64,000 nt of DNA from Marinobacter sp. LQ44 (GCF_001447155.2 NZ_CP014754.1:682001-746000), one strand, 5' to 3'; counted from the stretch's first letter, positions 38,040 to 47,617 are shown. A program made the numbers and translations. The notes: generated by a model not told the origin, from the letters alone.

Positions 38040-38756
38040 ATGGCCACAAAAACTTCCGCCGACATCATCAAAGAAGGCCTGTGGAGCAACAACCCCGCCC
38101 TGGTTCAAGTCCTTGGCCTGTGTCCACTGCTGGCCGTGACCAGTACGGTGGTTAATGCTATCGGCCTGGGTATTGCCACCCTGATGGTACTGATTGGCTC
38201 CAATCTGTCGGTCTCCATCATCCGTAACTTCGTCAACGAATCTGTGCGCCTGCCGGCGTTTGTGATGATCATAGCGTCGTTTGTGACCTGTGCCGAACTG
38301 CTGATGCAGGCCTTCACCTACGAGCTTTACCAGATTCTTGGCATTTTCATTCCACTGATCGTGACCAACTGCGCCATTCTCGGCCGTGCCGATGCCTTTG
38401 CATCCAAGAACCCGCCGCTACCGGCCCTGCTGGACGGCGCGATGATGGGTCTGGGCTTTCTGGCGGTGCTGGTGGTACTGGGCGGAATGCGGGAGCTCGT
38501 AGGCCAGGGCACCCTGTTTGCTGACATGCACTTACTGTTCGGACCAATGGCAAGTAATTGGGTGGTCCGCCCCTTTGAGCACTACCCGGATATGCTGTTC
38601 ATGGTGCTGCCGCCAGGGGCTTTTGTTGGTCTCGGGCTATTGATAGCACTCAAGAACGGCATTGATCACCAGATCAAAGAGCGCCGGAAGGCAGCAGAGC
38701 CTGTAAGCGCCAGCGCTGGCAGCAAGCGGGTGCGGGTAACCGGCACCATTTCCTGA
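38040..38756 (+). CDS. rnfE: Electron transport complex subunit RnfE
   Basis: RnfE is a membrane subunit paralogous to RnfA, lying in the opposite topology. It has 238 residues. The half-motifs [19 protein letters not shown] and [19 protein letters not shown] carry the conserved cysteines proposed to ligate an Fe centre at the RnfA/RnfE interface. The charged C-terminal tail ([20 protein letters not shown]) is cytoplasmic by the positive-inside rule. It closes the rnf cluster 20 nt before nth. Confidence 0.96.
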   Translation: MATKTSADIIKEGLWSNNPALVQVLGLCPLLAVTSTVVNAIGLGIATLMVLIGSNLSVSIIRNFVNESVRLPAFVMIIASFVTCAELLMQAFTYELYQILGIFIPLIVTNCAILGRADAFASKNPPLPALLDGAMMGLGFLAVLVVLGGMRELVGQGTLFADMHLLFGPMASNWVVRPFEHYPDMLFMVLPPGAFVGLGLLIALKNGIDHQIKERRKAAEPVSASAGSKRVRVTGTIS

Positions 38757-38776
38757 ACAGTGAATTCTGAACCGCG

Positions 38777-39415
38777 ATGAACAAACAGAAGCGTATTGAG
38801 ATTTTCACCCGGCTCCGGGATGAGAACCCCAATCCAACTACCGAACTGAACTACAGCACGCCGTTTGAACTGCTGATCGCCGTGATTCTGTCTGCTCAGG
38901 CAACCGATGTGGGAGTCAACAAGGCCACCGACAGGCTGTATCCCATCGCCAACACACCCGAGGCCATCTACGCCCTGGGTGTGGACGGCCTGAAGGACTA
39001 CATCAAAACCATCGGCCTGTTTAACAGCAAGGCCGAGAACGTGATAAAAACCTGCAAGATTCTGATCGAGCAGCACAACAGTCAGGTACCGGATACCCGT
39101 GAGGCCCTGGAAGCCCTGCCCGGCGTTGGCCGTAAAACCGCCAATGTAGTGCTCAATACGGCGTTCCGACAGCCTGCGATGGCGGTGGATACCCATATTT
39201 TCCGGGTTTCCAACCGCACCGGTATTGCGCCAGGCAAAAACGTGGTCGAAGTTGAGAAACGACTAATGCGGCTGGTACCTGAAGAATTTCTGATGGATGC
39301 CCACCATTGGCTGATTCTGCATGGCCGATACACCTGTACCGCCCGCAAGCCCAAGTGTGGTGCCTGCCTGATTGAAGATCTGTGCGAATTCAAGCAGAAA
39401 CGGGACTACCAGTAA
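38777..39415 (+). CDS. nth: Endonuclease III
   Basis: This is a bifunctional DNA glycosylase/AP lyase for oxidised pyrimidines. It has 212 residues. The helix-hairpin-helix with the catalytic Lys (ALPGVGRKTANVVLNTAF), the catalytic Asp (VDTHIFRVSNR) and the C-terminal 4Fe-4S cluster ligands spaced C-x6-C-x2-C-x5-C (CTARKPKCGACLIEDLC) are all present. The rnf-nth arrangement is conserved in gammaproteobacteria. A strong terminator follows. Confidence 0.97.
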   Translation: MNKQKRIEIFTRLRDENPNPTTELNYSTPFELLIAVILSAQATDVGVNKATDRLYPIANTPEAIYALGVDGLKDYIKTIGLFNSKAENVIKTCKILIEQHNSQVPDTREALEALPGVGRKTANVVLNTAFRQPAMAVDTHIFRVSNRTGIAPGKNVVEVEKRLMRLVPEEFLMDAHHWLILHGRYTCTARKPKCGACLIEDLCEFKQKRDYQ

Positions 39416-39424
39416 CCCGCAATC

Positions 39425-39452
39425 AAAAAAGCCGGCAATCGCCGGCTTTTTT
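39425..39452. terminator. Intrinsic terminator after nth
   Basis: AAAAAAGCCGGC and GCCGGCTTTTTT form a perfect 12-bp stem with the loop AATC. Being symmetric, it can also end the minus-strand transcript of the chalcone-isomerase-like gene. Confidence 0.93.
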
Positions 39453-39471
39453 ATAGGTAGAGCGGGTTGCT

Positions 39472-40047
39472 TCAGCGTTTGCCCAGCATCTTCTCTTTCA
39501 GGTCTTTCTGGGCCGGCTTGTCAGACAGCCAGATACCGAATAAGGCTTTCTTGAACTCCAGGTCGCCCACGGTGTCGCGCTGTTCACCGTTTTTAAGCAC
39601 CTGAACGCCCTGCTCCGGCACATAGACCAGATCAAAGACATCGCCTTCTTTGATCTCTTCCTGGAACACCGCCATGAACTGGTCCACTTCAGCCTGAATA
39701 CCCGACAGGTCACCGCCGGTGGAGGCCTGGAATCCTTCCATGGTGGCTTCTGTCATCCGCTCGCTGGTAATCATGCCAGAGGTGATATGAAGGGTAATGG
39801 CCTGGGGTTCATCGGCGTCAATAACCGCTTCAGCGTCGGCCACTTTCTCCGGCACATAAAGACCACCAACGTACAGATTCATAAACCACTTGGAGCGCGT
39901 GCCCGCACCATTAAGCTGCAACTCCTGCCCCATGGCAGAGTATGTATCCGGCACATCGACACCGCCCACGTTCAGGGCGTAAGCCGGTGCGGCCAGAGCG
40001 CCTGTCAGCAGCAGAGATGCGAAACCTGTGATGAGCGTCTTCTTCAT
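39472..40047 (-). CDS. Chalcone isomerase-like exported protein
   Basis: This is a 191-residue protein with a signal peptide (MKKTLITGFASLLLTGALAA, likely cleaved at AYA), then a domain resembling the bacterial chalcone isomerase-like family: DTYSAMGQELQLNGAGTRSK, FMNLYVGGLYVP, and EGDVFDLVYVPEQGVQVLK. Bacterial members are not known to isomerise chalcones and their role is unclear; a lipid or fatty-acid ligand is suggested for the fold. AAGGAAAGGAC precedes the ATG. The gene is monocistronic, between two terminators, next to rpoS. Confidence 0.8.
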   Translation of the reverse strand: MKKTLITGFASLLLTGALAAPAYALNVGGVDVPDTYSAMGQELQLNGAGTRSKWFMNLYVGGLYVPEKVADAEAVIDADEPQAITLHITSGMITSERMTEATMEGFQASTGGDLSGIQAEVDQFMAVFQEEIKEGDVFDLVYVPEQGVQVLKNGEQRDTVGDLEFKKALFGIWLSDKPAQKDLKEKMLGKR

Positions 40048-40190
40048 AGTCCTTTCCTTTCGATCATTATTATTGAATGTTTCATTCGTCCCCGGATTCG
40101 ACACCCTATTCCCGCCGGGAGACAACATTCTAACAATGAAAATTAGAGACCTATCGCCACCTGGTTCTCAATTGCTGCCACAATTAACAA

Positions 40191-40221
40191 AAAAGCCGGC
40201 CCTGTTGCCAAGGCCGGCTTT
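40191..40221 (-). terminator. Intrinsic terminator after rpoS
   Basis: On the minus strand AAAGCCGGCC (40221-40212) pairs with GGCCGGCTTT (40201-40192) around a 10-nt loop, followed by further T residues. It ends the rpoS transcript. Confidence 0.9.
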
Positions 40222-40243
40222 CACGCTTTCCCTCACGTCGGGA

Positions 40244-41242
40244 TTATTTGAACAGCAAGCTCCCGGACAGGCCTTCTTTATCCAGGATTTCTCTGAGACG
40301 CCGCAACGCCTCAACCTGAATCTGGCGCACGCGTTCTCGGGTCAATCCGATTTCCTGGCCCACCTCTTCGAGGGTGCTGATGGGGTAACCGCGCAACCCA
40401 AAACGGCGGGAAAGCACTTCCTGCTGTTTGTCGCTCAGCTGGTCAATCCACTTTTCCAGGCAGGAACACATGTTGTTGTCCTGCAGCAGATCCGCCGGGT
40501 CCAGGGCGCCCTCGTCGGCGACCGTGTCCAACAGGGATTTGTCGCTGCCGGCACCAATGGGCGTGTCCATGGAAGCCACGCGCTCGTTAAGGCCAAGCAT
40601 GCGTTTCACATCCGCCACCGGCTTGTCCACCATACGCGCGATTTCCTCGGCGGTGGGCTCGTGGTCCAGTTTTTGGGTCAACTCCCGAGCGGCCCGAAGA
40701 TACAGGTTCAGCTCCTTGACCACGTGGATGGGCAGACGGATGGTGCGGGTCTGATTCATGATCGCCCGCTCGATGGTCTGGCGAATCCACCAGGTGGCGT
40801 AGGTTGAAAACCGGAAGCCCCGTTCGGGATCAAATTTTTCAACAGCCCGGATCAGCCCGAGGTTACCCTCTTCAATCAGGTCCAGCAGGGTGAGACCGCG
40901 ATTCACGTAGCGCCGGGCGATCTTCACAACCAGTCTCAGGTTGCTTTCAATCATGCGCTTGCGACCAGACTCTTCGCCTTTGCGGGCCAGCCGCGCGAAG
41001 TAGACTTCTTCCTCAGGAGTGAGCAGTGGTGAGAAACCGATTTCATTAAGGTACAGCTGGGTGGCGTCGAGCTGTTTCTGACTGGTGAAATACTTTCCCT
41101 GGGTGGGAAAGTCGTCTTCCGATTCCGCCATCGCGTCGTCTGCTGATGGCTTTTCAGGTTTGTCTTCCGCTAACAGATGATCGTCTGCGTCATCCAGATC
41201 TGCAACACGATCAATAATGATGTCTTCTTGCTCTGCTGACAT
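40244..41242 (-). CDS. rpoS: RNA polymerase sigma factor RpoS
   Basis: RpoS is the stationary-phase and general-stress sigma factor. It has 332 residues, like the E. coli and Pseudomonas proteins. Region 1.2 ([20 protein letters not shown]), region 2 ([40 protein letters not shown]), region 3 and region 4 ([20 protein letters not shown]) are all intact. The start has AGGCGGGG about 8 nt upstream. The 193-nt leader (41243-41435) back to nlpD gives room for the translational control common for rpoS. In related species the main promoter lies inside nlpD, which I could not locate with confidence here. Confidence 0.96.
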   Translation of the reverse strand: MSAEQEDIIIDRVADLDDADDHLLAEDKPEKPSADDAMAESEDDFPTQGKYFTSQKQLDATQLYLNEIGFSPLLTPEEEVYFARLARKGEESGRKRMIESNLRLVVKIARRYVNRGLTLLDLIEEGNLGLIRAVEKFDPERGFRFSTYATWWIRQTIERAIMNQTRTIRLPIHVVKELNLYLRAARELTQKLDHEPTAEEIARMVDKPVADVKRMLGLNERVASMDTPIGAGSDKSLLDTVADEGALDPADLLQDNNMCSCLEKWIDQLSDKQQEVLSRRFGLRGYPISTLEEVGQEIGLTRERVRQIQVEALRRLREILDKEGLSGSLLFK

Positions 41243-41435
41243 GGTGTACCCCGCCTCTCAATAATCCTGTTTCGCCCGATACTTCTTGTTATTGCGGGCT
41301 GGTTCCGGTTGTGGTTTTCTTCAGGACATTAGCTTGTTGGCTGGCAATCGCAGTTGCCGTTTTTATTTTTTACTTTGCGGTTTTCTGTCAGGCCTTACTG
41401 GCAATCGCTTCAGAAACATCCAGCTTTCTGATCAA

Positions 41436-42314
41436 TCAACGCCTTGGCAGGTATCTGGCCGGGTCAACCGGGTTGCCGTTCTTGCGAATCTCGAAATGCA
41501 ACATGGGTTTGTCGGTACCAGAACTGCCCAGTTCCGCGATTACCTGTCCGGCTTTTACCTCCTCTCCTTCCTGCACCAAAATCTTCCGGTTATGGGCGTA
41601 TGCGCTCAGGTAGTGCTCATTGTGATTTACGATAATCAGGTTTCCGTAACCCAGCAACCCGTTACCGGCATACACCACACTTCCATTCGCCGCCGCCTTC
41701 ACAGCATCACCGGGATTCCCGGCAATATCAATACCTTTATTGACTTTTCCTGACTCTGAAAAGTTTGCAATAACGGTGCCAGAGTGCGGCCAGTTCCATC
41801 GAATGTCTGACGCCAACTGACTACTCGTGCGTGCCTGAGGTGTTGGAGCCGGTGCTCTGGAAGCCGGTTTGGAGGCCGTGGGCGCGGGTGCCCTGGTGCT
41901 GGTGGTGGGCCTGGGAGCCGGCGAGGATTGTCTGGGCGGAGAGGACGCCTGGGCAGTCTGGCGAATGGTGCCCTTCCTGTCCAGCCGCAGTACCTGCCCG
42001 GCTTTGATGTTCCAGGGTGGGGCCAGGCCATTGGCATCTCCCAGCTCCCGATAGTCCCGGCCATAACGCCAGGCAATGCCGTACAGGGTTTCCCCGGATT
42101 TCACAACATGACTCCCCCAATACACAGGGGGGTTGTAGAGGTCGTCGCCATAGATCGCGTTGGTGTTGCAGCCGGATAAGCCAAGCATTGCCAACAGCAG
42201 CAGGACAGCAGATACCACAACGGGCAGGCCAGTGCGCCGCCGGCAGAACGCTTCCGTAGCAGGCGGGAGCCTGGTCGGAAGAACAGCTTGAATGTGCCGG
42301 CTAAAGAGAATCAC
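41436..42314 (-). CDS. nlpD: NlpD-type LysM/M23 lipoprotein
   Basis: NlpD activates the septal amidase AmiC during daughter-cell separation. The 292-residue protein has a lipobox ending at Cys49 (LAMLGLSGC) and a LysM peptidoglycan-binding domain (about 67-110, HVVKSGETLYGIAWRYG). A Pro/Ala/Ser-rich linker and a C-terminal LytM/M23 domain (about 175-292) follow. The M23 domain reads NKGIDIAG where active enzymes have His-x-Gly-x-Asp, so the first metal ligand is lost, as expected of a non-catalytic activator. The start is a GTG; the N-terminal tail before the signal helix is long (about 30 residues), so a later start is possible. It is upstream of rpoS, as in E. coli and Pseudomonas. Confidence 0.92.
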   Translation of the reverse strand: MILFSRHIQAVLPTRLPPATEAFCRRRTGLPVVVSAVLLLLAMLGLSGCNTNAIYGDDLYNPPVYWGSHVVKSGETLYGIAWRYGRDYRELGDANGLAPPWNIKAGQVLRLDRKGTIRQTAQASSPPRQSSPAPRPTTSTRAPAPTASKPASRAPAPTPQARTSSQLASDIRWNWPHSGTVIANFSESGKVNKGIDIAGNPGDAVKAAANGSVVYAGNGLLGYGNLIIVNHNEHYLSAYAHNRKILVQEGEEVKAGQVIAELGSSGTDKPMLHFEIRKNGNPVDPARYLPRR

Positions 42315-42329
42315 GTAATAACAAACGCC

Positions 42330-42490
42330 TGATTATGATAAATCTATCTAAGAAACTGATCACTTTCGATGCAATTTCTCATGTTTCAGGACTAACTTAC
42401 TAATATATTGCACATTTTATAATCAATTCCAAGTTACTCTGCGCACAGGTTTGTTACCGTCCGGAACGACATTTTGTGCGTCAGGTAACA
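42330..42490 (-). promoter_or_regulatory. AT-rich nlpD promoter region with small inverted repeat
   Basis: The 186-bp gap between the DUF368 gene and nlpD contains an AT-rich stretch (about 42330-42430) with TTGGAA and TATAAAAT-like elements on the minus strand, fitting an nlpD-rpoS promoter whose exact boxes are ambiguous. TGTTACC (42452-42458) and GGTAACA (42484-42490) form an inverted repeat that may be an operator or a weak transcript-end hairpin. Confidence 0.3.
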
Positions 42491-42500
42491 CTTTTATCGG

Positions 42501-43478
42501 TCAGGGCACGACATTCTGGTGCCGTCGGGCCGATATCCGCCCAAACCATTCCAACGCAAGCACAACGACCAAACCCGCAATGGCCATGGCGATGGCCAGC
42601 ATTATCTGCGGGTCCTGGCCATACAGGCTGGCCCAGGTTTCCGGGCCTACCGGAGACTGGCTCACAGCGACTTGTTCACCAGCACTGTTAGTGCGCCAAC
42701 TCAGGGTTTGCTGCCATGGCCATACCTTGCTCAGAGCCCCCACCATAAAGCCCGTCAATAGCGCTAATACGGTGTCGTGAAAATGCCGGAACGCCAGGGT
42801 GATTATCCGGGCAACAGACAGAAGTCCGATCAGGCATCCGGCAGCAAACAACCCCAGGTGGGCCAGCTCAACAGATTTTATGGCAGCCAGAACTGGCGCA
42901 TACATCCCGATAATCAACAACAAAAAACTGCCAGAGACGCCGGGCAGGATCATCGCACAGATAGCCAGTGCCCCCGCACCCAGGAAGGCAATGCCCGTTG
43001 GCGCCAGCTCACTGGCGGGCAATGTGGTTACCCACCAGGCAAACACGATGCCGCACGCCAGCGGGACCAGCAACACCGGTACTACCCGGCGAACCTGCTG
43101 CCCTACATGCCAGACAGAGGCAACAATCAAGCCGAAAAAGAAGCTCCAGATTAACACCGGGTGGGTATCCAGGAGCCAGGTGATCAACGAGGCCAGGCTC
43201 ACAATACTGGTCAACACACCGGCCAGCAGGCACACCAGGAAGGTACCATCCACCGAGCGCCAGAAGCCGGCTACGTCCCCTTTCAGCAGTTTCCGGACAA
43301 AGGCCACCGGCGTGGCGCTGATCGCTTCGAGCAAGCGAAAATAGATTCCGGTTATGAACGCGATGGTGCCGCCAGATACCCCTGGCACGATATCGGCTGC
43401 ACCCATGGCCATGCCCCGCAGGAATACCGCTGCCGGATGATGTTCACGGTTCGTTTCGCTATCGGGTATCGGCTTCAT
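42501..43478 (-). CDS. DUF368 (PopT-like) membrane protein
   Basis: This is a polytopic membrane protein of 325 residues with about eight to ten hydrophobic segments. The family signature is visible in GMAMGAADIVPGVSGGTIAF near residue 25 and repeated as AICAMILPGVSGSFLLLIIG near 195. DUF368 proteins (PopT) have been identified as undecaprenyl-phosphate translocases that return the lipid carrier to the cytoplasmic face. The ATG at 43478 shares its A with the pcm stop codon (TGATG). Its place between pcm and nlpD links a lipid-carrier recycler to cell-envelope and stress genes. The role is inferred from the family. Confidence 0.88.
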   Translation of the reverse strand: MKPIPDSETNREHHPAAVFLRGMAMGAADIVPGVSGGTIAFITGIYFRLLEAISATPVAFVRKLLKGDVAGFWRSVDGTFLVCLLAGVLTSIVSLASLITWLLDTHPVLIWSFFFGLIVASVWHVGQQVRRVVPVLLVPLACGIVFAWWVTTLPASELAPTGIAFLGAGALAICAMILPGVSGSFLLLIIGMYAPVLAAIKSVELAHLGLFAAGCLIGLLSVARIITLAFRHFHDTVLALLTGFMVGALSKVWPWQQTLSWRTNSAGEQVAVSQSPVGPETWASLYGQDPQIMLAIAMAIAGLVVVLALEWFGRISARRHQNVVP

Positions 43479-44134
43479 CAACGAACAACCCCACCCAGCA
43501 AGGGGACAAAATGAACCGGTTCCAATTCGCGCCGCTCGAATCGGTCACCACGGCGGATAATCTCCACCAGAACCTGCTGGTGTTCGCCGACCGGGGCGAT
43601 CAGTACACCACCGTCGGCCAGTTGATCGAGCAATTCCTGTGGCACGTCTACCGGCGCAGCGGTGACAATAATGCCGTCAAACGGCCCCCGCTCGGGCCAA
43701 CCCATACCACCATCTGCATGCTTGAGCATGACATTACGAATATTGAGCTGCCGTAAGCGTTCCCGGGCCCGCTCCTGCAACGGGCGTATGCGTTCAACGC
43801 TGTAGATGTCATCGAACAACTGCGACAACACCGTGGTCTGATACCCGGAACCGGTGCCCAGCTCCAGCACCCGGGCCGGCTGATGCGCCAGCAGCAGCTC
43901 CGTCATGCGGGCAACAATGTAGGGCTGGGAAAGGGTCTGGCCATAGCCGATGGGTAGTGACGTATCCTCGTAGGCGCGGTGTGCAAGGGCTTCATCCAGG
44001 AAAATATGGCGGGGTACCTGGCCGATAACTTCCAGTACCCGGTCTGATTCAATGCCAGCTTCCCGTAACCGCTGCACCAGTCGCAGGCGCGTGCGCCTGG
44101 AGGTCATGCCAATACCTTCAAGTTGAGCGATCAC
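43478..44134 (-). CDS. pcm: Protein-L-isoaspartate O-methyltransferase
   Basis: This enzyme repairs age-damaged proteins by methylating isoaspartyl residues with S-adenosylmethionine. It has 218 residues. Motifs include the SAM-binding [17 protein letters not shown], the substrate region [20 protein letters not shown] and [20 protein letters not shown]. The annotated start is a GTG at 44134 overlapping the surE stop (GTGA); an ATG nine codons later is also possible. It forms the common surE-pcm-nlpD-rpoS stationary-phase cluster. Confidence 0.95.
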   Translation of the reverse strand: MIAQLEGIGMTSRRTRLRLVQRLREAGIESDRVLEVIGQVPRHIFLDEALAHRAYEDTSLPIGYGQTLSQPYIVARMTELLLAHQPARVLELGTGSGYQTTVLSQLFDDIYSVERIRPLQERARERLRQLNIRNVMLKHADGGMGWPERGPFDGIIVTAAPVDVPQELLDQLADGGVLIAPVGEHQQVLVEIIRRGDRFERRELEPVHFVPLLGGVVR

Positions 44135-44901
44135 GATGTCGCCCCCCTGGCACCTTCCAAACCATCTACCCAGTCCCGCAGCCCTGGCAGTGCTTCGTAA
44201 CGGGTCATATCAACGTGGACAGGGGTAATGGAAACATAACCCTCACGTACCGCATGGAAATCCGTGCCAGGCCCGGCATCGCCGCCCCGGCCCGCGGCAC
44301 CAATCCAGTAGCGCTGCTTGCCTCGGGGGCAGGTCATCGGAACCGCCCCTTCTGCCCTCTCCCGATGGCCCAGCCGAGTTACCTGAATGCCGGAGAGTTC
44401 ATGCCAGGGTAGATCCGGTACATTGACATTGAGGATAGAGCGCGGCCCCAACGCCAGGGCCCGCTTGTCCTCCAGCAGCAACCGAACCACCCGTGCGGCG
44501 GTGTCATAATGGAAATGGCCATCGTTAACGAGCGATACGGCAATAGCCGGCAGCCCGAGGTGCCGACCTTCAGTGGCCGCAGCCACGGTTCCGGAATAGA
44601 TAATATCGTCGCCCAGGTTGGCGTGGGTGTTGATACCGGAGACCACTCGATCAAAGGGCTGATCGAACAGGCCGTTCACCGCCAGATGCACGCAATCGGT
44701 GGGCGTGCCATCAACCGAGTGAAACCCGTTGGGATGCTCTTCCACCGTCAGCGGGCGGTTCAGCGTCAAGGCATTACTGGCGCCGCTGTGATCACGGTCC
44801 GGTGCCACCACCTCCAACACACCAAGGCCCCCAAGGCCTTCAAACAGGGCCACAAGACCCGGCGAATGCACGCCATCATCATTGGACAACAAAATACGCA
44901 C
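44131..44901 (-). CDS. surE: 5'/3'-nucleotidase SurE
   Basis: SurE is a metal-dependent nucleoside monophosphatase associated with stationary-phase survival. It has 256 residues, from a GTG at 44901. The N-terminal metal site [15 protein letters not shown], the NALTLNRPL segment, [13 protein letters not shown] and [20 protein letters not shown] match the family. It begins 11 nt after truD and overlaps pcm by 4 nt. Confidence 0.96.
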   Translation of the reverse strand: MRILLSNDDGVHSPGLVALFEGLGGLGVLEVVAPDRDHSGASNALTLNRPLTVEEHPNGFHSVDGTPTDCVHLAVNGLFDQPFDRVVSGINTHANLGDDIIYSGTVAAATEGRHLGLPAIAVSLVNDGHFHYDTAARVVRLLLEDKRALALGPRSILNVNVPDLPWHELSGIQVTRLGHRERAEGAVPMTCPRGKQRYWIGAAGRGGDAGPGTDFHAVREGYVSITPVHVDMTRYEALPGLRDWVDGLEGARGATS

Positions 44902-44912
44902 AGTGTTCTCCG

Positions 44913-45977
44913 CTAGCTTTCTTGCTTATTATCACGGCTGAGGCTCATGTCCTGCAGCTCAAAAATATCTCCCAGCACCGTGGTGGCATACTGCCCCGGT
45001 GGCAGGAAAAACTGTAACCGCAGGGCATCGTCATCCAGCCACTGCCAGCTCATTTGCTCAGGCCGGGTTACCAGGGCCCGACGCTCCGGTTTCATGCGAG
45101 TACTGAGAAACAGCCGTTCAAACTCCGGGTGTTCTGACACCACCGCCCTTTCAAGCTCCGCCTGTTGTCCAGTTGCCAGAGTGCCACCATCGCCCCACAG
45201 TGGCCCGGTAGGCTGGCCGTCTTCCGAGGGTTCTCCGGGCAAACCGTTAACCCAGTTACCTGATTCAACCCGTAACGCGAGTACTTCATTGAACAACCAG
45301 GAGCGTGCCGCCGAAAAGTACAATACGTTTTTCGAACCGCTTCCGCCACCGCCACGGCGGCCGCCTTTCTTCCGGTTCAAGCGGGAAGGGTCAAGATTCA
45401 CCGCCCGCTCCAGATTGCCGCCGCCAATGCCAAACCGCTGCGGCCCGAAGTAATTCGGGGCTCCCCGCTCGCCAAGCAACGTCAGCGTCTGCTCAATGTC
45501 CACTCTATTACCGTTGACTTGCCTTAACACCAGGTCAAATTCATTGCCCAGATGCTCGCCCCGGCGAAGCTTGCGGGCATGGCGGCCACTCGCCAGCACA
45601 GGCCACCGGGCACCTATGGTTTGCAGCAGCGCGGCATCCTCGGACTCCCGGCCCGGGCAGTAGAGACTGAACCATTGCACGGTAACCGCATGGCGATCCT
45701 TCAGGCCGCAAAAGCCCACCTCAAATGCCTTGCAACCCGCCATGGCCGCCAACTCGCGAGCAACAAACTCGGTATTGTCGCCAGACTTCTCAAGACGCAC
45801 GCACAAGTGCTCGCCGGCTCCCCCATACACGGAACCCGGCAATTCAGAATCGGGCCAGAGTCTCTCCGTAACCCGGAAATCCTCTGGAACCGACTTTAAC
45901 TGCGCCTTACCCGGGCGCTTGCCTGAAGACGTGGGCCACTCAAGCCGCCAGCGGGGCGCACCGTTATCCTGACTCAC
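44913..45977 (-). CDS. truD: tRNA pseudouridine(13) synthase
   Basis: TruD makes pseudouridine 13 in tRNA-Glu. It has 354 residues. The catalytic motif [17 protein letters not shown] carries the nucleophilic Asp, and NYFGPQRFG is also conserved. A glycine/arginine-rich loop ([15 protein letters not shown]) near residue 210 is unusual but lies at a variable site. The start is GTG, overlapping the ispF stop (GTGA). It precedes surE. Confidence 0.95.
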   Translation of the reverse strand: MSQDNGAPRWRLEWPTSSGKRPGKAQLKSVPEDFRVTERLWPDSELPGSVYGGAGEHLCVRLEKSGDNTEFVARELAAMAGCKAFEVGFCGLKDRHAVTVQWFSLYCPGRESEDAALLQTIGARWPVLASGRHARKLRRGEHLGNEFDLVLRQVNGNRVDIEQTLTLLGERGAPNYFGPQRFGIGGGNLERAVNLDPSRLNRKKGGRRGGGGSGSKNVLYFSAARSWLFNEVLALRVESGNWVNGLPGEPSEDGQPTGPLWGDGGTLATGQQAELERAVVSEHPEFERLFLSTRMKPERRALVTRPEQMSWQWLDDDALRLQFFLPPGQYATTVLGDIFELQDMSLSRDNKQES

Positions 45978-46456
45978 ATGGCCACCGGTTCAAGCAAACA
46001 CACTGCCTGGCAGGCAATGCCCTCACCGCGCCCGGTAAAACCAAGCTTCTCCGTGGTGGTGGCTTTCACACTCACCCGATTTACCGGCACCCCCAGATCC
46101 TCGGCAATATTCAGGCGCATCGCCTCCACATGAGGTGCCATCTTCGGCGCCTGGGCAATAATCGTGGTGTCGACATTCACCACCGCAAAGCCCTCTTCCA
46201 ATATCCGCTGCATTACCCGCCGCAGTAGATCCCGGCTATCGGCCCCGGCCCATTCGTCGCTGGTATCCGGAAAAAAATGCCCGATATCACCCAGCGCCAC
46301 GGCACCAAGCAGGGCATCCGCCAATGCATGGAGCAGCACATCGCCATCGGAATGGGCTTTCAGGCCATGACTATGGGGAATCTCAACGCCACCCAGAATG
46401 ACAGAACTGCCCTCACCAAAGGCATGGACATCAAAGCCCTGACCAATGCGCATCAT
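45974..46456 (-). CDS. ispF: 2-C-methyl-D-erythritol 2,4-cyclodiphosphate synthase
   Basis: IspF is a zinc enzyme of the non-mevalonate (MEP) isoprenoid pathway. It has 160 residues. The metal site GFDVHAF, the [17 protein letters not shown] block and the C-terminal [20 protein letters not shown] are diagnostic. Two consecutive ATG codons stand at the start. It follows ispD by 42 nt and overlaps truD by 4 nt. Confidence 0.97.
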   Translation of the reverse strand: MMRIGQGFDVHAFGEGSSVILGGVEIPHSHGLKAHSDGDVLLHALADALLGAVALGDIGHFFPDTSDEWAGADSRDLLRRVMQRILEEGFAVVNVDTTIIAQAPKMAPHVEAMRLNIAEDLGVPVNRVSVKATTTEKLGFTGRGEGIACQAVCLLEPVAM

Positions 46457-46498
46457 CGTCTCCGAGAAAAACAGAAATAGACAAGAGGCGGGAAAACC

Positions 46499-47200
46499 CT
46501 ACAGCCGACCCAGAATAAACTCGGCCAGCGCAAGGTCCGACGGCACCGTAATCTTCAAGTTATCCGGCCGCCCTTCCACCAGAACAGGCATCTTACCGGA
46601 AAACTCCATCGCAGAGGACTCATCGGTAACCGGCTGGTTATTTTCGAGACAAAACTCCAGGGCCGCCCTGAGCGCACCAAACCGAAACATCTGCGGCGTC
46701 AACGCCCGCCACAACCGGCTACGATCCACCGTTTGCGCCACCTCTGGCGGAACGCCGTCGTCCGCCAGCTTCAAAGTATCCGCCACCGGCGCCGCCAAAA
46801 GCCCGCCAACCGGGTGGCCAGACAGCGTATCGAGCAGATTGGAAAGATCATCGGCATGCAAACACGGCCGCGCCGCATCATGCACCAGCACCCAATCGGA
46901 ATCATCCGCCTGCCCTTCCAACGCATGCAACGCCGAAAGCACCGAATCCGCCCGCTCCTTGCCGCCGGTACAGGTCTGGATTCGATCATCCTGAGACGAC
47001 TCACTATCCGACCACCAGTGATCCGCCGGACTCAACGGCACCATACAGCCCTTGAACGGCGCGTTATCCAGTAAACGGGAGAGCGTGATATCTAGGATAA
47101 AACGGTTATTGATCTTGAGGTACTGCTTGGGACATTCAGCTTTCATGCGCTGGCCGATACCAGCGGCAGGAACAACAAGCCAAAGTTTCAAATCAGTCAT
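46499..47200 (-). CDS. ispD: 2-C-methyl-D-erythritol 4-phosphate cytidylyltransferase
   Basis: IspD is the third enzyme of the MEP pathway. It has 233 residues. The nucleotide-binding N-terminus LWLVVPAAGIGQRMKAECPK, GKERADSVLSALHAL, WVLVHDAARPCLHADDL and a C-terminal EGRPDNLKITVPSDLALAEF are conserved. The ATG lacks a clear Shine-Dalgarno sequence. A compound inverted repeat separates it from ftsB, which is usually immediately upstream in related genomes. Confidence 0.96.
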   Translation of the reverse strand: MTDLKLWLVVPAAGIGQRMKAECPKQYLKINNRFILDITLSRLLDNAPFKGCMVPLSPADHWWSDSESSQDDRIQTCTGGKERADSVLSALHALEGQADDSDWVLVHDAARPCLHADDLSNLLDTLSGHPVGGLLAAPVADTLKLADDGVPPEVAQTVDRSRLWRALTPQMFRFGALRAALEFCLENNQPVTDESSAMEFSGKMPVLVEGRPDNLKITVPSDLALAEFILGRL

Positions 47201-47230
47201 AGGAAGGTCTGCACATTGCGTGGAGAGTGG

Positions 47231-47326
47231 CGGGGTAGTCCTTTTCAGGACTGTCTGTGGCCATGGATGGCCACAGTCAAGCGCACATGGATGTGCTCGT
47301 AGCGTGTCCTGAAAAGGACTACCCCG
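47231..47326 (+). repeat. Compound inverted repeat, copy 3 (ftsB-ispD gap)
   Basis: Arms 47231-47251 and 47306-47326 form a perfect 21-bp stem, extendable outward with two mismatches. The interior holds an extended first hairpin, 10 bp per side, at 47255-47276 centred on GGCCATGGATGGCC, and GCACATGGATGTGC at 47283-47296. Relative to the minus-strand genes it is read in the opposite sense to copies 1 and 2. It starts 18 nt beyond the ftsB stop. Confidence 0.9.
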
Positions 47327-47344
47327 GCGCTCTGTGCTCCGCTA

Positions 47345-47617
47345 TCAGTTTTCCACTACCAGAAAGAAGGTTTCGTCTTCACGAATAAGCCCAAGATTCA
47401 TGCGGGCACGTTCCTCCACGGCTCCCTGCTCGTTACGAAGATTCCGCACCTCCGCATAAAGCCGGTCATTACGCCCCGCCAACCCGGCATTCTCCGCCCG
47501 CTGCTCAGCAATCGCCTTCTCCAACGACCAAACCTGCGCAAAGCTACCCTCCCCGACCCACAGGCGAACCTGCAGCAGGAGAATCAGCACTACCAGAATG
47601 GCCCAAAGCGTTTTCAT
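47345..47617 (-). CDS. ftsB: Cell division protein FtsB
   Basis: FtsB is a small bitopic divisome protein that pairs with FtsL and FtsQ. It has 90 residues: a short cytoplasmic end, one transmembrane helix (LWAILVVLILLLQVRLWVG) and a periplasmic coiled coil (LEKAIAEQRAENAGLAGRND, LRNEQGAVEERARMNLGLIR). The C-terminal EDETFFLVVEN is typical. It lies downstream of eno, with a terminator between them, and upstream of ispD. Confidence 0.95.
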   Translation of the reverse strand: MKTLWAILVVLILLLQVRLWVGEGSFAQVWSLEKAIAEQRAENAGLAGRNDRLYAEVRNLRNEQGAVEERARMNLGLIREDETFFLVVEN

